Shown here: positions 48,364 through 57,607 of the stretch, in pieces
How the letters are laid out: each line of letters starts with the position of its first letter
Position numbering within the stretch: position 1 is the first letter of the stretch
From: Rhizobiaceae bacterium
Lineage (GTDB): Bacteria > Pseudomonadota > Alphaproteobacteria > Rhizobiales > Rhizobiaceae
Direction: 5' to 3'
DNA length: 64,000 nucleotides
Assembly: GCA_017644005.1 (NCBI GenBank)
Contig: JAEPMJ010000003.1
Span: forward strand, 434,001 to 498,000
The notes under the pieces: model-generated
What the model was told of the DNA's origin: nothing
Seen by the model: only the letters and a program-made list of their open reading frames with translations
The model's database searches: none
Translations under genes and position numbers: made by a program

Positions 48364-49464
48364 ATGACCGACACGGGTAAACGGCCGCGCATCGCGGTTC
48401 TGTTCGGCGGACGCTCGGCCGAGCACGAGGTTTCGCTGATGTCGGCCGCCAATGTCATCGCCAATATCGATGGGGCAGAACTGGACGTATTGCCGGTATA
48501 TGTCACCCGCGACGGCAGGTGGCTGGCGAGCAAATCGGAAAACGGACAACTCGCAACACCCGAAACCGGCACCGAACTGTGTCTGATCCCAGGCGGGCGC
48601 GGGCGTATGCTGGCGCTCGACGCAGACGGGACGGGTCGCGAAATCGCACCGATCGACCTCGTCTTTCCGGTACTGCACGGCCTGCCGGGCGAAGACGGAT
48701 CGGTGCAGGGCTTTGCCGAAGTCGCGGGTGTGGCGCTCGTCGGTTGCGGCATTACAGGTTCGGTCTCGGCGATCGACAAGGACGTCTGCAAACGGCTGCT
48801 GCGCGAGGCCGGAATCGCGACAGCGCGCGCAAGTGTCATTCTGCCAGGGAACGCGCCAAAATTCGCCGATCTTGCAGCGGAACTCGGTGTGCCTCTATTC
48901 ATCAAGCCCGCCCGGCAGGGATCGTCCGTCGGGGTCAGCAAGGTGACCGGGGAAAGCGGCTATGCCGCCGCGCTTGCGCATGGATTTCGCTACGACGACA
49001 AGCTGCTCGCCGAAGAATTCGTCAGCGGTCGCGAGATCGAGTTGGGCGTGCTGGAGAACCCGGACGGTGCGCTTTTCGTCTCCCGCCCGGGTGAAATCGC
49101 ATCGGCAGAAAGTCACAGCTTCTACAGCTACGAAGCGAAATATGTCGACGCGGACGGCGCGGTACTGACCGCACCTGCCGACATTCCGGGCGATGTGGAG
49201 GAGCGCATGCGCGGCATTGCGGCAACCGCATTTCGTGCACTTGGCTGCGATGGAATGGCGCGGGTCGATTTCTTCTTCAAAGCCGACGGCACCATACTCG
49301 TCAACGAGGTCAACACGATTCCGGGATTCACGGACATCTCCATGTATTCCAGAGCCATGGCAGCCAGCGGCATCAGCTATCCGCAGATCATCGAGCGGCT
49401 GGTTGCACACGGGCTGACACGCGAGGGTCGTCATGCCCGACGCGCGGCCGGTGCGGAGACCTAG
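48364..49464 (+). CDS. ddl: D-alanine--D-alanine ligase
   Basis: The 366-aa ATP-grasp enzyme makes the D-Ala-D-Ala end of peptidoglycan precursors. It shows VLFGGRSAEHEVSL, PVLHGLPGEDGSVQG, FIKPARQGSSVGVSKV and the omega-loop SYEAKY typical of D-Ala rather than D-Lac ligases. LVNEVNTIPGFT closes the active site. It is not beside mur genes, so it may be a second copy. Confidence 0.93.
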   Translation: MTDTGKRPRIAVLFGGRSAEHEVSLMSAANVIANIDGAELDVLPVYVTRDGRWLASKSENGQLATPETGTELCLIPGGRGRMLALDADGTGREIAPIDLVFPVLHGLPGEDGSVQGFAEVAGVALVGCGITGSVSAIDKDVCKRLLREAGIATARASVILPGNAPKFADLAAELGVPLFIKPARQGSSVGVSKVTGESGYAAALAHGFRYDDKLLAEEFVSGREIELGVLENPDGALFVSRPGEIASAESHSFYSYEAKYVDADGAVLTAPADIPGDVEERMRGIAATAFRALGCDGMARVDFFFKADGTILVNEVNTIPGFTDISMYSRAMAASGISYPQIIERLVAHGLTREGRHARRAAGAET

Positions 49465-49507
49465 GGCGACTGCCGCATTGAAGCCGGAAGCGACCGGACA
49501 AGCCGCG

Positions 49508-50143
49508 TCAGGCCACCGCCTGGCGTTTCCGCCAGTCCTCCGCGCAGGCTGTCACGACGATATGCGCGCCGGCCACAAGGTCTTCGAGGGTCATGGAATT
49601 GGCCGGCGCGCCCTCGCCCGCCAGCGGCGGCACGTGAACAAAGCCGCTGACCGGTGGCGCATATTCCGCGAAATACGGGCTGCGCGACAGATAGAAGATG
49701 TAGTTGCAGAGATATCCGCCGGCATCGTCCGACCATGAATGCGGCAGGCCGGCACGGGCGAGTGCCGCCGCGATCTCTTCCAGAGGCAGCGTGGACGGGT
49801 GGTCATCGCCACTCTCGACAATACAGGCGGCCGGCGGCTGCGTACCCGAATTGTCGGGCCTGTCGGCGGCGATCTCATTGCGCGCCAGCCGCTCCAGCGT
49901 GAATCCCTCAGCCCGCGCGCTCAGCCCGAAATGGATGGCGATGTCGGGCGCGAATTCCGCGCCCAGTGATTTCAGGCGCCGGGGTACGGTGTCGTATTCG
50001 ACGGCCAGAATTTCCGTGCGGATTTCGCCCGCGAGGTTCGAGGGGCCGGCTGCCAGTGCCTCGATCATCGCAGCGGTGGGATTAACCGGCGCCCCGGGAA
50101 AGGGACCGAAACCGGTGATCAGAATGCGGGGACCGGCCGCCAT
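49508..50143 (-). CDS. pcp: pyroglutamyl-peptidase I
   Basis: This 211-aa cysteine peptidase removes N-terminal pyroglutamate. It has ILITGFGPFPGAPVNPT and the triad Glu in LERLARN, Cys in AGGYLCNYIFYLS and His in GFVHVPPL. Its start overlaps the GNAT stop (TGATG), so the two are coupled. It is cytoplasmic. Confidence 0.9.
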   Translation of the reverse strand: MAAGPRILITGFGPFPGAPVNPTAAMIEALAAGPSNLAGEIRTEILAVEYDTVPRRLKSLGAEFAPDIAIHFGLSARAEGFTLERLARNEIAADRPDNSGTQPPAACIVESGDDHPSTLPLEEIAAALARAGLPHSWSDDAGGYLCNYIFYLSRSPYFAEYAPPVSGFVHVPPLAGEGAPANSMTLEDLVAGAHIVVTACAEDWRKRQAVA

Positions 50144-50763
50144 CAGCCCTGATGCGGGGTCAGCGGGCGGGCCATGGTGGTGGCGAAGCTGAAGCCGAAC
50201 AGACGCCTGAACGGGCCCGTGCTGAGACGCCCGCCAGCGATGAAGCCCTTGCGCTCATAGAGCGATTTCGCACGCGGATTGCTGTCGATCACGTCGAGCC
50301 GAACCTCTTTCATGCCGCGTTTTTCAGCTTCATCGACGATCGCGTCAAGCAGCGCGCTGCCTATGCCCATGCCGCGCGCCTCGGCGGCGACCGCGATGCC
50401 GTCCATCAGCAGCTGTCCATTTGCAAGGCCGCGCTCCAGAACCGAAAGAAGCGCGGCGCGCCAGCAGGCACCGAACCAGCCATAAATCGCGGCCAGATCG
50501 CTCATCGTGCCGCCGACCATGGCGCCGCCGGTTGTCTTGAAGCCGGCGATGCCAAGAAGCCGGGTTCCGTCGGCGCTGACGGCGCAGATCGCGAAACGCG
50601 GATCGATGACGCGCTCGACAAATGCCAGCCCGCGGCCGTCGCGGCCCAGAATGCCGCCGATTTTGCCCTCGAATGCTTGAAAGTAGATCTCCGCCGCCTG
50701 CCGGCGCAAAGCCGCCGGAAAACCGTCGCGAATGATAAATCCGGGTTTGCTCATGATGGGCAT
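50143..50763 (-). CDS. GNAT family N-acetyltransferase
   Basis: The product (about 206 aa) has the acetyl-CoA-binding pattern AVAAEARGMGIGSALLDAIVDEAE and VIDSNPRAKSLYERKGF near the C-terminus. The acceptor is unknown. Starts at 50763 and 50754 are both possible and neither has a strong ribosome site. It is cotranscribed with pcp. Confidence 0.85.
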   Translation of the reverse strand: MPIMSKPGFIIRDGFPAALRRQAAEIYFQAFEGKIGGILGRDGRGLAFVERVIDPRFAICAVSADGTRLLGIAGFKTTGGAMVGGTMSDLAAIYGWFGACWRAALLSVLERGLANGQLLMDGIAVAAEARGMGIGSALLDAIVDEAEKRGMKEVRLDVIDSNPRAKSLYERKGFIAGGRLSTGPFRRLFGFSFATTMARPLTPHQG

Positions 50764-50886
50764 ATGGGTGCGCCTGCGAGCGGCGCCAAGAGGTTGACGA
50801 CGATTGCACACGCGCACGGAGGCAAGCGGCGGATTTGCGATGGCAGCGGGTCCTCGGGACGAACCCACGGATGGCAGGCGGCGCTT

Positions 50887-51588
50887 TCAGGCCGCCGGAT
50901 ATTCGTCGTGCAGGCGTACCCATTCCATCGGGTAAGAAAGTGCTGCCTCGTCGCGGCCCCTCGGTGCGATGTCAAGTATCTGGTAGGTGGGATTGAGCAT
51001 GTCGAGGCCCCGCGCATAAGCGGAATAGGTGTGGTAGATCGCCCCGTCCTCACCCAGTGCGAACACGCTGATGCCCGGTGCTTCCGGTCCGCCGAACTCT
51101 ATCGTGCCGAAATTGTAATCGCCGCGGTTGGGATCGTCTTCGCGGAACGAGACCCGGTAGTCGAAATTGAAGTCAGTGCCGGCCGACGACACCCAGCAGA
51201 AATGCCAGCCCATGCGCTTTTTGAAAGCCAGCAGCTTGTCGAGCGGCGCGCGCGAGACAACGGCCAGCGATACGTCGCGCTGAGCGAGATGCGGGGTGAC
51301 TGCGTCGAAGCTCTCGGACCAGAAGGAGCAGCTCTTGCAGCCGGCCTGCCAGTCCGGGTGGAACATGAAATGGTAGATGACGAGCTGCGAGCGGCCAGCG
51401 AACAGTTCACGCAGCGACACCGGGCCTTCCGGCGCGTCGAACACATACTCCTTCGCGACCTTGACCCAGGGCAGTTCGCGGCGCGCGGCCGAAAGCGCAT
51501 CGCGGGCGCGCGTGAATTCCTTTTCCTTCTCAAGCAGGTCAAGCCTCTCTGCATACCATTCCTGGCGTGATGCGGTGCGGGGCGCCAT
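50887..51588 (-). CDS. DUF899 (thioredoxin-like) family protein
   Basis: The 233-aa protein shows the DUF899 pattern: SRQEWYAERLDLLEKEKEFTRARD, HFMFHPDWQAGCKSCSFWSESFD and SYPMEWVRLHDEY. The CxxC in GCKSCSFW suggests a thioredoxin-like fold, but no activity is established for the family. A palindromic site overlaps its ribosome site. Confidence 0.88.
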   Translation of the reverse strand: MAPRTASRQEWYAERLDLLEKEKEFTRARDALSAARRELPWVKVAKEYVFDAPEGPVSLRELFAGRSQLVIYHFMFHPDWQAGCKSCSFWSESFDAVTPHLAQRDVSLAVVSRAPLDKLLAFKKRMGWHFCWVSSAGTDFNFDYRVSFREDDPNRGDYNFGTIEFGGPEAPGISVFALGEDGAIYHTYSAYARGLDMLNPTYQILDIAPRGRDEAALSYPMEWVRLHDEYPAA

Positions 51589-51597
51589 GAGAACCTC

Positions 51598-51616
51598 CCA
51601 ATAGTGAACCTATTGG
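51598..51616. promoter_or_regulatory. inverted repeat before the DUF899 gene
   Basis: CCAATAG (51598-51604) and CTATTGG (51610-51616) form a perfect 7-bp dyad with 5 bases between. It overlaps the ribosome site GGGAGG of the DUF899 gene, where a bound repressor would block expression. No regulator is adjacent. Confidence 0.5.
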
Positions 51617-51924
51617 TTGAGTAATGCGACAAAATGCCGGAGCGGTCAAGATGAGTGAGGTGGTCGCTGACAAGCCGAATGTGGCCCCTCACCCGCCCGG
51701 CTATTACCTCGGAGCAAGCGCTAAACACCGGCGTCACCCCGGGCGAGCCGTGAAGCGGCGGCGATCCGGGACCCATTGGTCATCATAGGGAACGGCCCGG
51801 CACGTACACGGGCGCGATTCAGGGCCGGACGCGCTAATCCGCTACCCGGCCGCGCCTCTCAACAGCTCCCGGCTCTGCGCGGCTGACGCCGCCTTGCCGG
51901 ATGAGGGCCTATTGCGGCGCCCGT
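51617..51924. repeat. gap with a dispersed-type repeat
   Basis: No gene is supported here. The part near 51732-51777 (GTCACCCCGGGCG ... CCGGGACCCATTGG) has the form of the CCCGG-rich intergenic repeat common in rhizobia. A short GCGGC/GCCGC stem near 51885 follows aspS on its strand, without a T run. Confidence 0.4.
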
Positions 51925-53712
51925 TCAGTCCTTCTTCGACGGAACCAGGCGCAGGTTCAGTTCGCGCAGCTGCTGCGGCGTCGCTTCCGAGGGTGCGCCC
52001 ATCAGAAGATCCTGCGCCTGCTGGTTCATCGGGAACATGGTGATCTCGCGCAGGTTACGCGCGCCGAGCAGCAGCATCACGATGCGGTCGATGCCGGCCG
52101 CCATGCCGCCATGCGGCGGTGCGCCATACTGGAAGGCGCGGTAGAGGCCGCCGAAGCGCTCTTCCACCGTCTGCCGGTCGAGGCCGGCAATCTCGAACGC
52201 CTTCACCATCGTCTCCGGCAGATGGTTGCGGATGCCGCCGGACGCAATCTCGAAGCCGTTGCAGACCATATCGTACTGATAGGCCTTGATCGAAAGCGGC
52301 TCGGCTTTCTCCAGCGCTTCCATGCCACCCTGCGGCATGGAAAACGGGTTGTGGCCGAACTCGACCTTCTTCTCCTCCTCGTCCCACTCGTAAAACGGGA
52401 AGTCGACGATCCAGCAGAGTTCGAAACGGTCGCGGTCGACAAGGTCGAGTTCCTCGCCGGCGCGGGTGCGGGCGTCGCCGGCGAAGCCCGCGAACTTCTT
52501 CGGGTCGCCGGCAGCAAAGAAACAGGCGTCGCCATCGTCGAGCCCGAGCTGGGTGCGGATTGCCTCAGTACGTTCGGGACCGATGTTCTTGGCGATAGGA
52601 CCGGCGCCTTCGAGCTTGTCGCCTTCCTTGCGCCAGAAGATGTAGCCCAACCCCGGCTGGCCTTCGCCCTGGGCCCACGAATTCATGCGGTCGCAAAAGG
52701 CTCTGGAGCCACCGGTCCTGGCCGGGATCGCCCAGACCTCGGCCTTGTCGTCATTGGCCAGGATGTTGGCGAAGACCTTGAAGCCCGAACCGCGGAAATG
52801 CTCCGACACATCTTCCATGACGATCGGATTTCTGAGGTCCGGCTTGTCGGTGCCGTATTTACGGATCGCCTCGTCGTAAGGAATGCGCGGAAATTCCTGT
52901 GTGACAGGCTTGCCGCCGGCAAACGTCTCGAACACGGAGCGCAATACCGGCTCCATGGTGGCCAGAACGTCTTCCTGCTCGACAAAGCTCATTTCGAGGT
53001 CGAGCTGGTAGAACTCGCCCGGCAGGCGATCGGCGCGCGGGTCCTCGTCGCGGAAGCAGGGTGCGATCTGGAAGTAGCGGTCGAAACCCGACACCATGAT
53101 CAGCTGCTTGTAGACCTGCGGGGCCTGCGGCAGCGCGTAGAATTTGCCTTCGTGAATGCGGCTCGGAACCAGAAAGTCGCGAGCGCCCTCCGGAGACGAC
53201 GCGGTCAGGATCGGCGTCGAATATTCGGTGAAACCGGCCTCGGCCATGCGGGCGCGCATCTCCGCGATGATCTTCGTGCGCATCACGATGTTCTTGTGCA
53301 GCGTGTCGCGGCGCAGGTCGAGGAAGCGGTATTTGAGGCGGATGTCTTCCGGGTAATCCGGCTCGCCGAAGACCGGCAGCGGCAGCTCCTTCGCCTGCGA
53401 CAGCACTTCCATGTCGCGCGCGAACACTTCCACCGCCCCGGTGGGCAGGTTGGCATTCACGGTCTCGGGCGAACGCGCCTTGACCTCGCCGTCGACGCGG
53501 ATGACCCATTCGCCGCGCACGGTCTCGGCCGTCTTGAAGCAGGGTGAATCCGGATCGGCGACGATCTGGGTGATGCCGTAATGGTCGCGCAGATCGATGA
53601 AGAGCAGGCCGCCGTGGTCGCGCACGCGGTGAACCCAGCCCGACAGGCGGACGGTGGCGCCGACATCGGCTTCTCTCAGTTGAACGCAGGAATGGCTGCG
53701 GTAGCGGTGCAT
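51925..53712 (-). CDS. aspS: aspartyl-tRNA synthetase
   Basis: The 595-aa bacterial-type enzyme charges tRNA-Asp. It has the N-terminal OB domain ([21 protein letters not shown]), class II motif 2 ([20 protein letters not shown]) and motif 3 (GMAAGIDR). The residue in RDHGG is His, as in non-discriminating AspRS such as that of Pseudomonas, so it may also charge tRNA-Asn for GatCAB; this is inference. Confidence 0.95.
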   Translation of the reverse strand: MHRYRSHSCVQLREADVGATVRLSGWVHRVRDHGGLLFIDLRDHYGITQIVADPDSPCFKTAETVRGEWVIRVDGEVKARSPETVNANLPTGAVEVFARDMEVLSQAKELPLPVFGEPDYPEDIRLKYRFLDLRRDTLHKNIVMRTKIIAEMRARMAEAGFTEYSTPILTASSPEGARDFLVPSRIHEGKFYALPQAPQVYKQLIMVSGFDRYFQIAPCFRDEDPRADRLPGEFYQLDLEMSFVEQEDVLATMEPVLRSVFETFAGGKPVTQEFPRIPYDEAIRKYGTDKPDLRNPIVMEDVSEHFRGSGFKVFANILANDDKAEVWAIPARTGGSRAFCDRMNSWAQGEGQPGLGYIFWRKEGDKLEGAGPIAKNIGPERTEAIRTQLGLDDGDACFFAAGDPKKFAGFAGDARTRAGEELDLVDRDRFELCWIVDFPFYEWDEEEKKVEFGHNPFSMPQGGMEALEKAEPLSIKAYQYDMVCNGFEIASGGIRNHLPETMVKAFEIAGLDRQTVEERFGGLYRAFQYGAPPHGGMAAGIDRIVMLLLGARNLREITMFPMNQQAQDLLMGAPSEATPQQLRELNLRLVPSKKD

Positions 53713-53891
53713 GTGGTCTGTTCCGGATCAAGAAAGCTTGTTGCGGCGCCCAGCACGAAACGGCGCCCGAAAATCGGCGCGAAAAGCGCATGGAGGGGCC
53801 GGTTTGTCAAGGCAAGGCGCGATTATCGAGCACCTGGGTGCCACTACCCCGCCGAGTAGGTGCCAAAGGCGCCGATAGCGGCGATAAACAC

Positions 53892-54221
53892 ATGTCCAAC
53901 AGCACAAGGAAACCCAGCGTGCGCAGAATCGTCATCGCAGCCCTCCTCGCTTTCGCCGCCTCGTCCGCCATCGCCGCCGACCACGCGGTCGAGATCAAAG
54001 GCATGAAATTCACCCCGGCCTCGCTTTCGGTGGCAGCGGGAGACTCAATCACCTTCACCAACATGGATGCCGCGCCGCACACCGCGACTGCCGAAGGCGG
54101 CGGGTTCGACACCGGGCGGCTCAACAAGGGCGAGAGCGCGACCGTGACTGTGGCGGCGGGCGAACACGCCTACAAATGTGTATTTCATCCCTCCATGAGG
54201 GGCAGCGTTACCGCCGAATAG
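53892..54221 (+). CDS. cupredoxin (plastocyanin/azurin-like) domain protein
   Basis: The 109-aa periplasmic protein has a signal peptide (IVIAALLAFAASSAIAA) and a type 1 copper fold with the ligand set His in AAPHTATA and Cys, His and Met in YKCVFHPSM. It should carry electrons with a blue copper site. A short upstream frame is not needed; ATG 53892 matches the signal peptide. Confidence 0.88.
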   Translation: MSNSTRKPSVRRIVIAALLAFAASSAIAADHAVEIKGMKFTPASLSVAAGDSITFTNMDAAPHTATAEGGGFDTGRLNKGESATVTVAAGEHAYKCVFHPSMRGSVTAE

Positions 54222-54430
54222 GCAATCGCCGCAGACAGAAAATGCGGGCGCCGGCGGGAAATCGCCGCCGGCGCGTTTGCCCCTGGGGGTGCAGGACCCC
54301 TGCCATCATCCGCTTTCGCACCCGCCCCACCCGATCGGGTAGTAGCAGGCACCGTCCAGTCACGCGAAGTTCCGCGACGTAAGACGACACAGGCCGAGCC
54401 GAAAACGGACGGCGCGTTTGGGGAGATGTC

Positions 54431-56695
54431 ATGCGTGTTCGGGGGCTGCCGGCGACGGCGCAGATGCTGTTTGCCGGCCTTTTTCTTGTTCTGAGTTCAG
54501 TTGTTTTCAGCGTAGCACCGGCGCATGCCATCTCCGCCAGCTGTACCGCGCTGAAGGGGAAGACCTTTTCCTTCACCGGGACCGGAGTATTCGATGAAAC
54601 GCTCAATGGCGGCGCCATCTACACGCTGGAAGCGGACGAAAAAATCACATTTCACGTGACAGTACCGGCAGGCTCGGTCGTCAGAATCTCATTCGCCGGG
54701 GAAACGGTGACCTTGTTCGCCGAGCCGGTCGCACGGAGCGTGACCGTCACGATCACGGTACCCAATACGGGACCGACCTCGAGCGGCGTCATTCGTTTTC
54801 AGGGCGTCATCTCGGTTCCCGGCGGCGGCGCCGCCACGGTCAGCGCGGGTGTCGACTGCACGGGTACCGCAACACCCACGCCCAGCGCGGCCGGCAACGG
54901 CCAGCAGAAGGCCGGCGTGGTCGACAATGCAATCCGTGGCGTGATACCTGGAACAAACCTGCTCGGCGACTTCGCCGTGCCGGACTTCGGCTTCAACGGG
55001 CTTGGAATTCCCAACATTCCGTGTGGGCTGCTGATTGCCTCGCTCGGCGAAGATCTGCAACGCGCGCTTGGCGAGATCGCCGCTCTCGACGGCAATCTGA
55101 GGGATGTTCTGTCGGACCAGGATGACCGAAACCGGATGGTCCGCCTCGGCAGAAACATGAAGGAGGTTGCTTCCGATCTCGCTGCCTGCCTGGAGCGGTT
55201 CGGCGGCGCAAACGCGGTCGGTGCGGCGTTGGGTGGCAGCGGGGACAACTGCGCGGCCCAACACGGGGCGGTGCTGCTCGCGCGGATGCGCCTGGCACGC
55301 GATATGGGGGATCATGTAATCGCCGTTGCCGCGCTGCAAAACGCCGCCGCGCGTGCAGCTGCCGCATCCATAAAGTTCATCCGAGCCAGTGGCGAATTCG
55401 ACGATGCCGAGCGCGCGGCCACAGCGGATCAAAGGGCTCGAACGGAGCGCCGGCGGCTCCTGAACCGGCTCACGCGGCAAAACCCTCTCGACCGCGCGCT
55501 GCTCGATCAACTCAGGGCAGATGGCGAGTCGGAACGGGGCTTCGAAGCGGTGGGCGCGGCCTTCGCCGTGGTCCAGGAAACACAGGCGAGGGTGAACGCC
55601 TCGCAGGCACTCCTGAACCAGGCGGAAGCAGCACTGGCTGCCTGCCAGGCGCAAAACGGCGCGGGCTTCTTTCCCGTCGCCAACGGCACGGTGCCGCCGG
55701 CGGTTGCCGCGACCGAGAGGCTCGCCGCCGCCCATGCGCCTGCGCAGATGCCGGACATTGCGAGCGCGCACGGCTATCAGCCCGGCCTGCCCGTCGCGAT
55801 GGCTGCCTCGGACAACAGCTTCGCGTTTGCCTATGACCTTGCAACGACACGACTGAGGATGCAGCGTTCCTACGGTGCCGCCGGTGCGCCCGACGGCATA
55901 CTGGGCGACCCGCGTTTCAACATGTGGGTGAAAGGCAGCATAACCTTCCACATCGACCCGACGGGACTTGCCCAGCGCGGCACCACCGCGGCGGTGGCGG
56001 CCGGCGCCAGCTATCGCCTCGCGCCGTGGCTGAATGCCGGCGTGGCGGCACGCTACGCGCATTCCAACCGCTTCGGAACGACCGGCAACGCAACGGCCTC
56101 GGCGTGGTCGGTGGCGGCATTCGCGCAGGCGCGGATCGCGAACCAGCTGCTGCTTGAAACCATCCTGGCCTATTCCAGCTCAACCGCGAATGCGACATTC
56201 GCCTCCGGCGCGACCGGCACGGCGACCGGCCGCTCGCTGGCCGGGCAGGCGAAACTCTCGCGCAGCTTTGCGCTCGGCGGGTGGAGCATCACCCCTGCCC
56301 TCGGCATCTCGGTGGTGAACGTGCAGCGCGATGCCTTCACGGCTTCGGATGGCACGGTGGTCGCGGCATCGAACACGACCCAGACCACGCTGACCTTCGG
56401 GCCGACATTCCAGCCGCGCCGGGGCATTCGGCTTGGCGGCGGTGGCGTGACGCTGACGCCGAGCTTCGGGCTCGATTTCTTCGCCAATCTCGGCCGGTTC
56501 GACCCGATCACAGGCGCGGGCGGCGCAACCATTGCGTCCTCGGACAGTATCGGCGTCGCCGCGCGGGCAGGACTTGCCGTCGCCTTCGCGGGCGGCGCGA
56601 GTGCTTCGCTCAACGCCAGCTATGCCGGAATCGGCGGCACCAGCCAGTCGATATCGATCGCCGGCAATCTGCGCATTCCAATCGGCCGGCGCTAA
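54431..56695 (+). CDS. autotransporter-type outer membrane protein
   Basis: This 754-aa protein has a signal peptide (LFAGLFLVLSSVVFSVAPAHA), a short beta-rich domain to about residue 145, a long helical region to about 430 with Ala-rich coiled-coil stretches, and a C-terminal barrel of about 260 residues with alternating hydrophobic strands. It ends in NLRIPIGRR rather than the usual Phe. Adjacent to a LuxR gene on the same strand, but 43 bases apart. The passenger's role is unknown. Confidence 0.75.
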   Translation: MRVRGLPATAQMLFAGLFLVLSSVVFSVAPAHAISASCTALKGKTFSFTGTGVFDETLNGGAIYTLEADEKITFHVTVPAGSVVRISFAGETVTLFAEPVARSVTVTITVPNTGPTSSGVIRFQGVISVPGGGAATVSAGVDCTGTATPTPSAAGNGQQKAGVVDNAIRGVIPGTNLLGDFAVPDFGFNGLGIPNIPCGLLIASLGEDLQRALGEIAALDGNLRDVLSDQDDRNRMVRLGRNMKEVASDLAACLERFGGANAVGAALGGSGDNCAAQHGAVLLARMRLARDMGDHVIAVAALQNAAARAAAASIKFIRASGEFDDAERAATADQRARTERRRLLNRLTRQNPLDRALLDQLRADGESERGFEAVGAAFAVVQETQARVNASQALLNQAEAALAACQAQNGAGFFPVANGTVPPAVAATERLAAAHAPAQMPDIASAHGYQPGLPVAMAASDNSFAFAYDLATTRLRMQRSYGAAGAPDGILGDPRFNMWVKGSITFHIDPTGLAQRGTTAAVAAGASYRLAPWLNAGVAARYAHSNRFGTTGNATASAWSVAAFAQARIANQLLLETILAYSSSTANATFASGATGTATGRSLAGQAKLSRSFALGGWSITPALGISVVNVQRDAFTASDGTVVAASNTTQTTLTFGPTFQPRRGIRLGGGGVTLTPSFGLDFFANLGRFDPITGAGGATIASSDSIGVAARAGLAVAFAGGASASLNASYAGIGGTSQSISIAGNLRIPIGRR

Positions 56696-56738
56696 GCTAT
56701 GGGTGGACCGAACCCTTCGAGCGGGTAAGTTACCGCCC

Positions 56739-57494
56739 ATGCAGAATGTGGACCGGTTGATCGAAGGGCTTGCGGCGTGCTCGACCGTGGATGAAATCGT
56801 CGAGCTGTTTTCGGGGACGATAAAGGCCGTCGGCTATCACGGATTCGATGCCTATTCGTTTTCTGCCGGAACCATCAACAATGTCGATCAGCCGTGCAAT
56901 TTCGTGGTGTGCGATTACGACATGAAGCTGATCACGGAATATGTCCGCGACGGCTGGATGCAGATGTGTCCCACGATCGACGAAACCGCCGCGGGAAAGA
57001 CACCCTTCGATTACGTGGCGTTTCTGGATCGGTGCCCGCAAAACGCCTCAGTGCGCTGGCAGAAGTTCATGCTGAAGGCTTTCGGCGTTCGACACGCCTG
57101 GCTGGTGCCCCTGAGCACTGTCTCGGTGAACAAGGGCGTGACGGTCTATTTGCGCGGCAAGGGCGCGAGGACAGAAGAGTTTTTCGCCTCAACCATGCAT
57201 GAAATCCACCTGCTTGCATCCTATCTGATGCAGGCGCTCGATACAGCACACGGCTACGTAAACGGCAACGCCAACGGACATGACTGGCAGACACGCCCGG
57301 ACATAAGCTCCCGCGAGATCGATTGCCTTCACTGGGCGTCACGGGGCAAGAGCAACCGCGAAATCGGCGGTATTCTTGGCGTGTCGGAAAACACGGTCAG
57401 GTTTCATCTCAAGAATGCGTTCCGCAAGCTGGACGTAACGAGTCGTTCGCAGGCGGTGAGCGAGGCATTACGCGCCGGGCTGATCACCGGCTAG
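56739..57494 (+). CDS. LuxR-family regulator (solo) with altered autoinducer pocket
   Basis: The 251-aa product has an N-terminal autoinducer-binding-like domain and a C-terminal LuxR helix-turn-helix (ISSREIDCLHWASRGKSNREI). Aligned by eye with TraR/LuxR, the pocket keeps Tyr61 and Pro71, while Trp57, Asp70 and Trp85 are Leu, Cys and Tyr. Loss of Asp70 argues against ordinary acyl-homoserine lactone binding. No luxI is in the window. ATG 56739 is the first fitting start. Confidence 0.85.
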   Translation: MQNVDRLIEGLAACSTVDEIVELFSGTIKAVGYHGFDAYSFSAGTINNVDQPCNFVVCDYDMKLITEYVRDGWMQMCPTIDETAAGKTPFDYVAFLDRCPQNASVRWQKFMLKAFGVRHAWLVPLSTVSVNKGVTVYLRGKGARTEEFFASTMHEIHLLASYLMQALDTAHGYVNGNANGHDWQTRPDISSREIDCLHWASRGKSNREIGGILGVSENTVRFHLKNAFRKLDVTSRSQAVSEALRAGLITG

Positions 57495-57607
57495 TTCGAC
57501 CGGCAGTGAGCCTTTCTGTTGCGCCTGGCCTAGGGCGGACGTGAAATTGGGGCATGACATAGCCAACACCTTCGCGCATACAGGCTGTTCGTTCCACGGT
57601 AGATCCG

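Noticed and set aside
51901-53547. 548-aa plus-strand ORF opposite aspS
   Set aside because: It is antisense to a full-length, motif-complete aspS and reflects the high-GC strand bias. The same applies to long frames opposite parC (44952-46301), ppx (61895-63358), hppA (23177-24430) and ribE/ribD (26870-28156).
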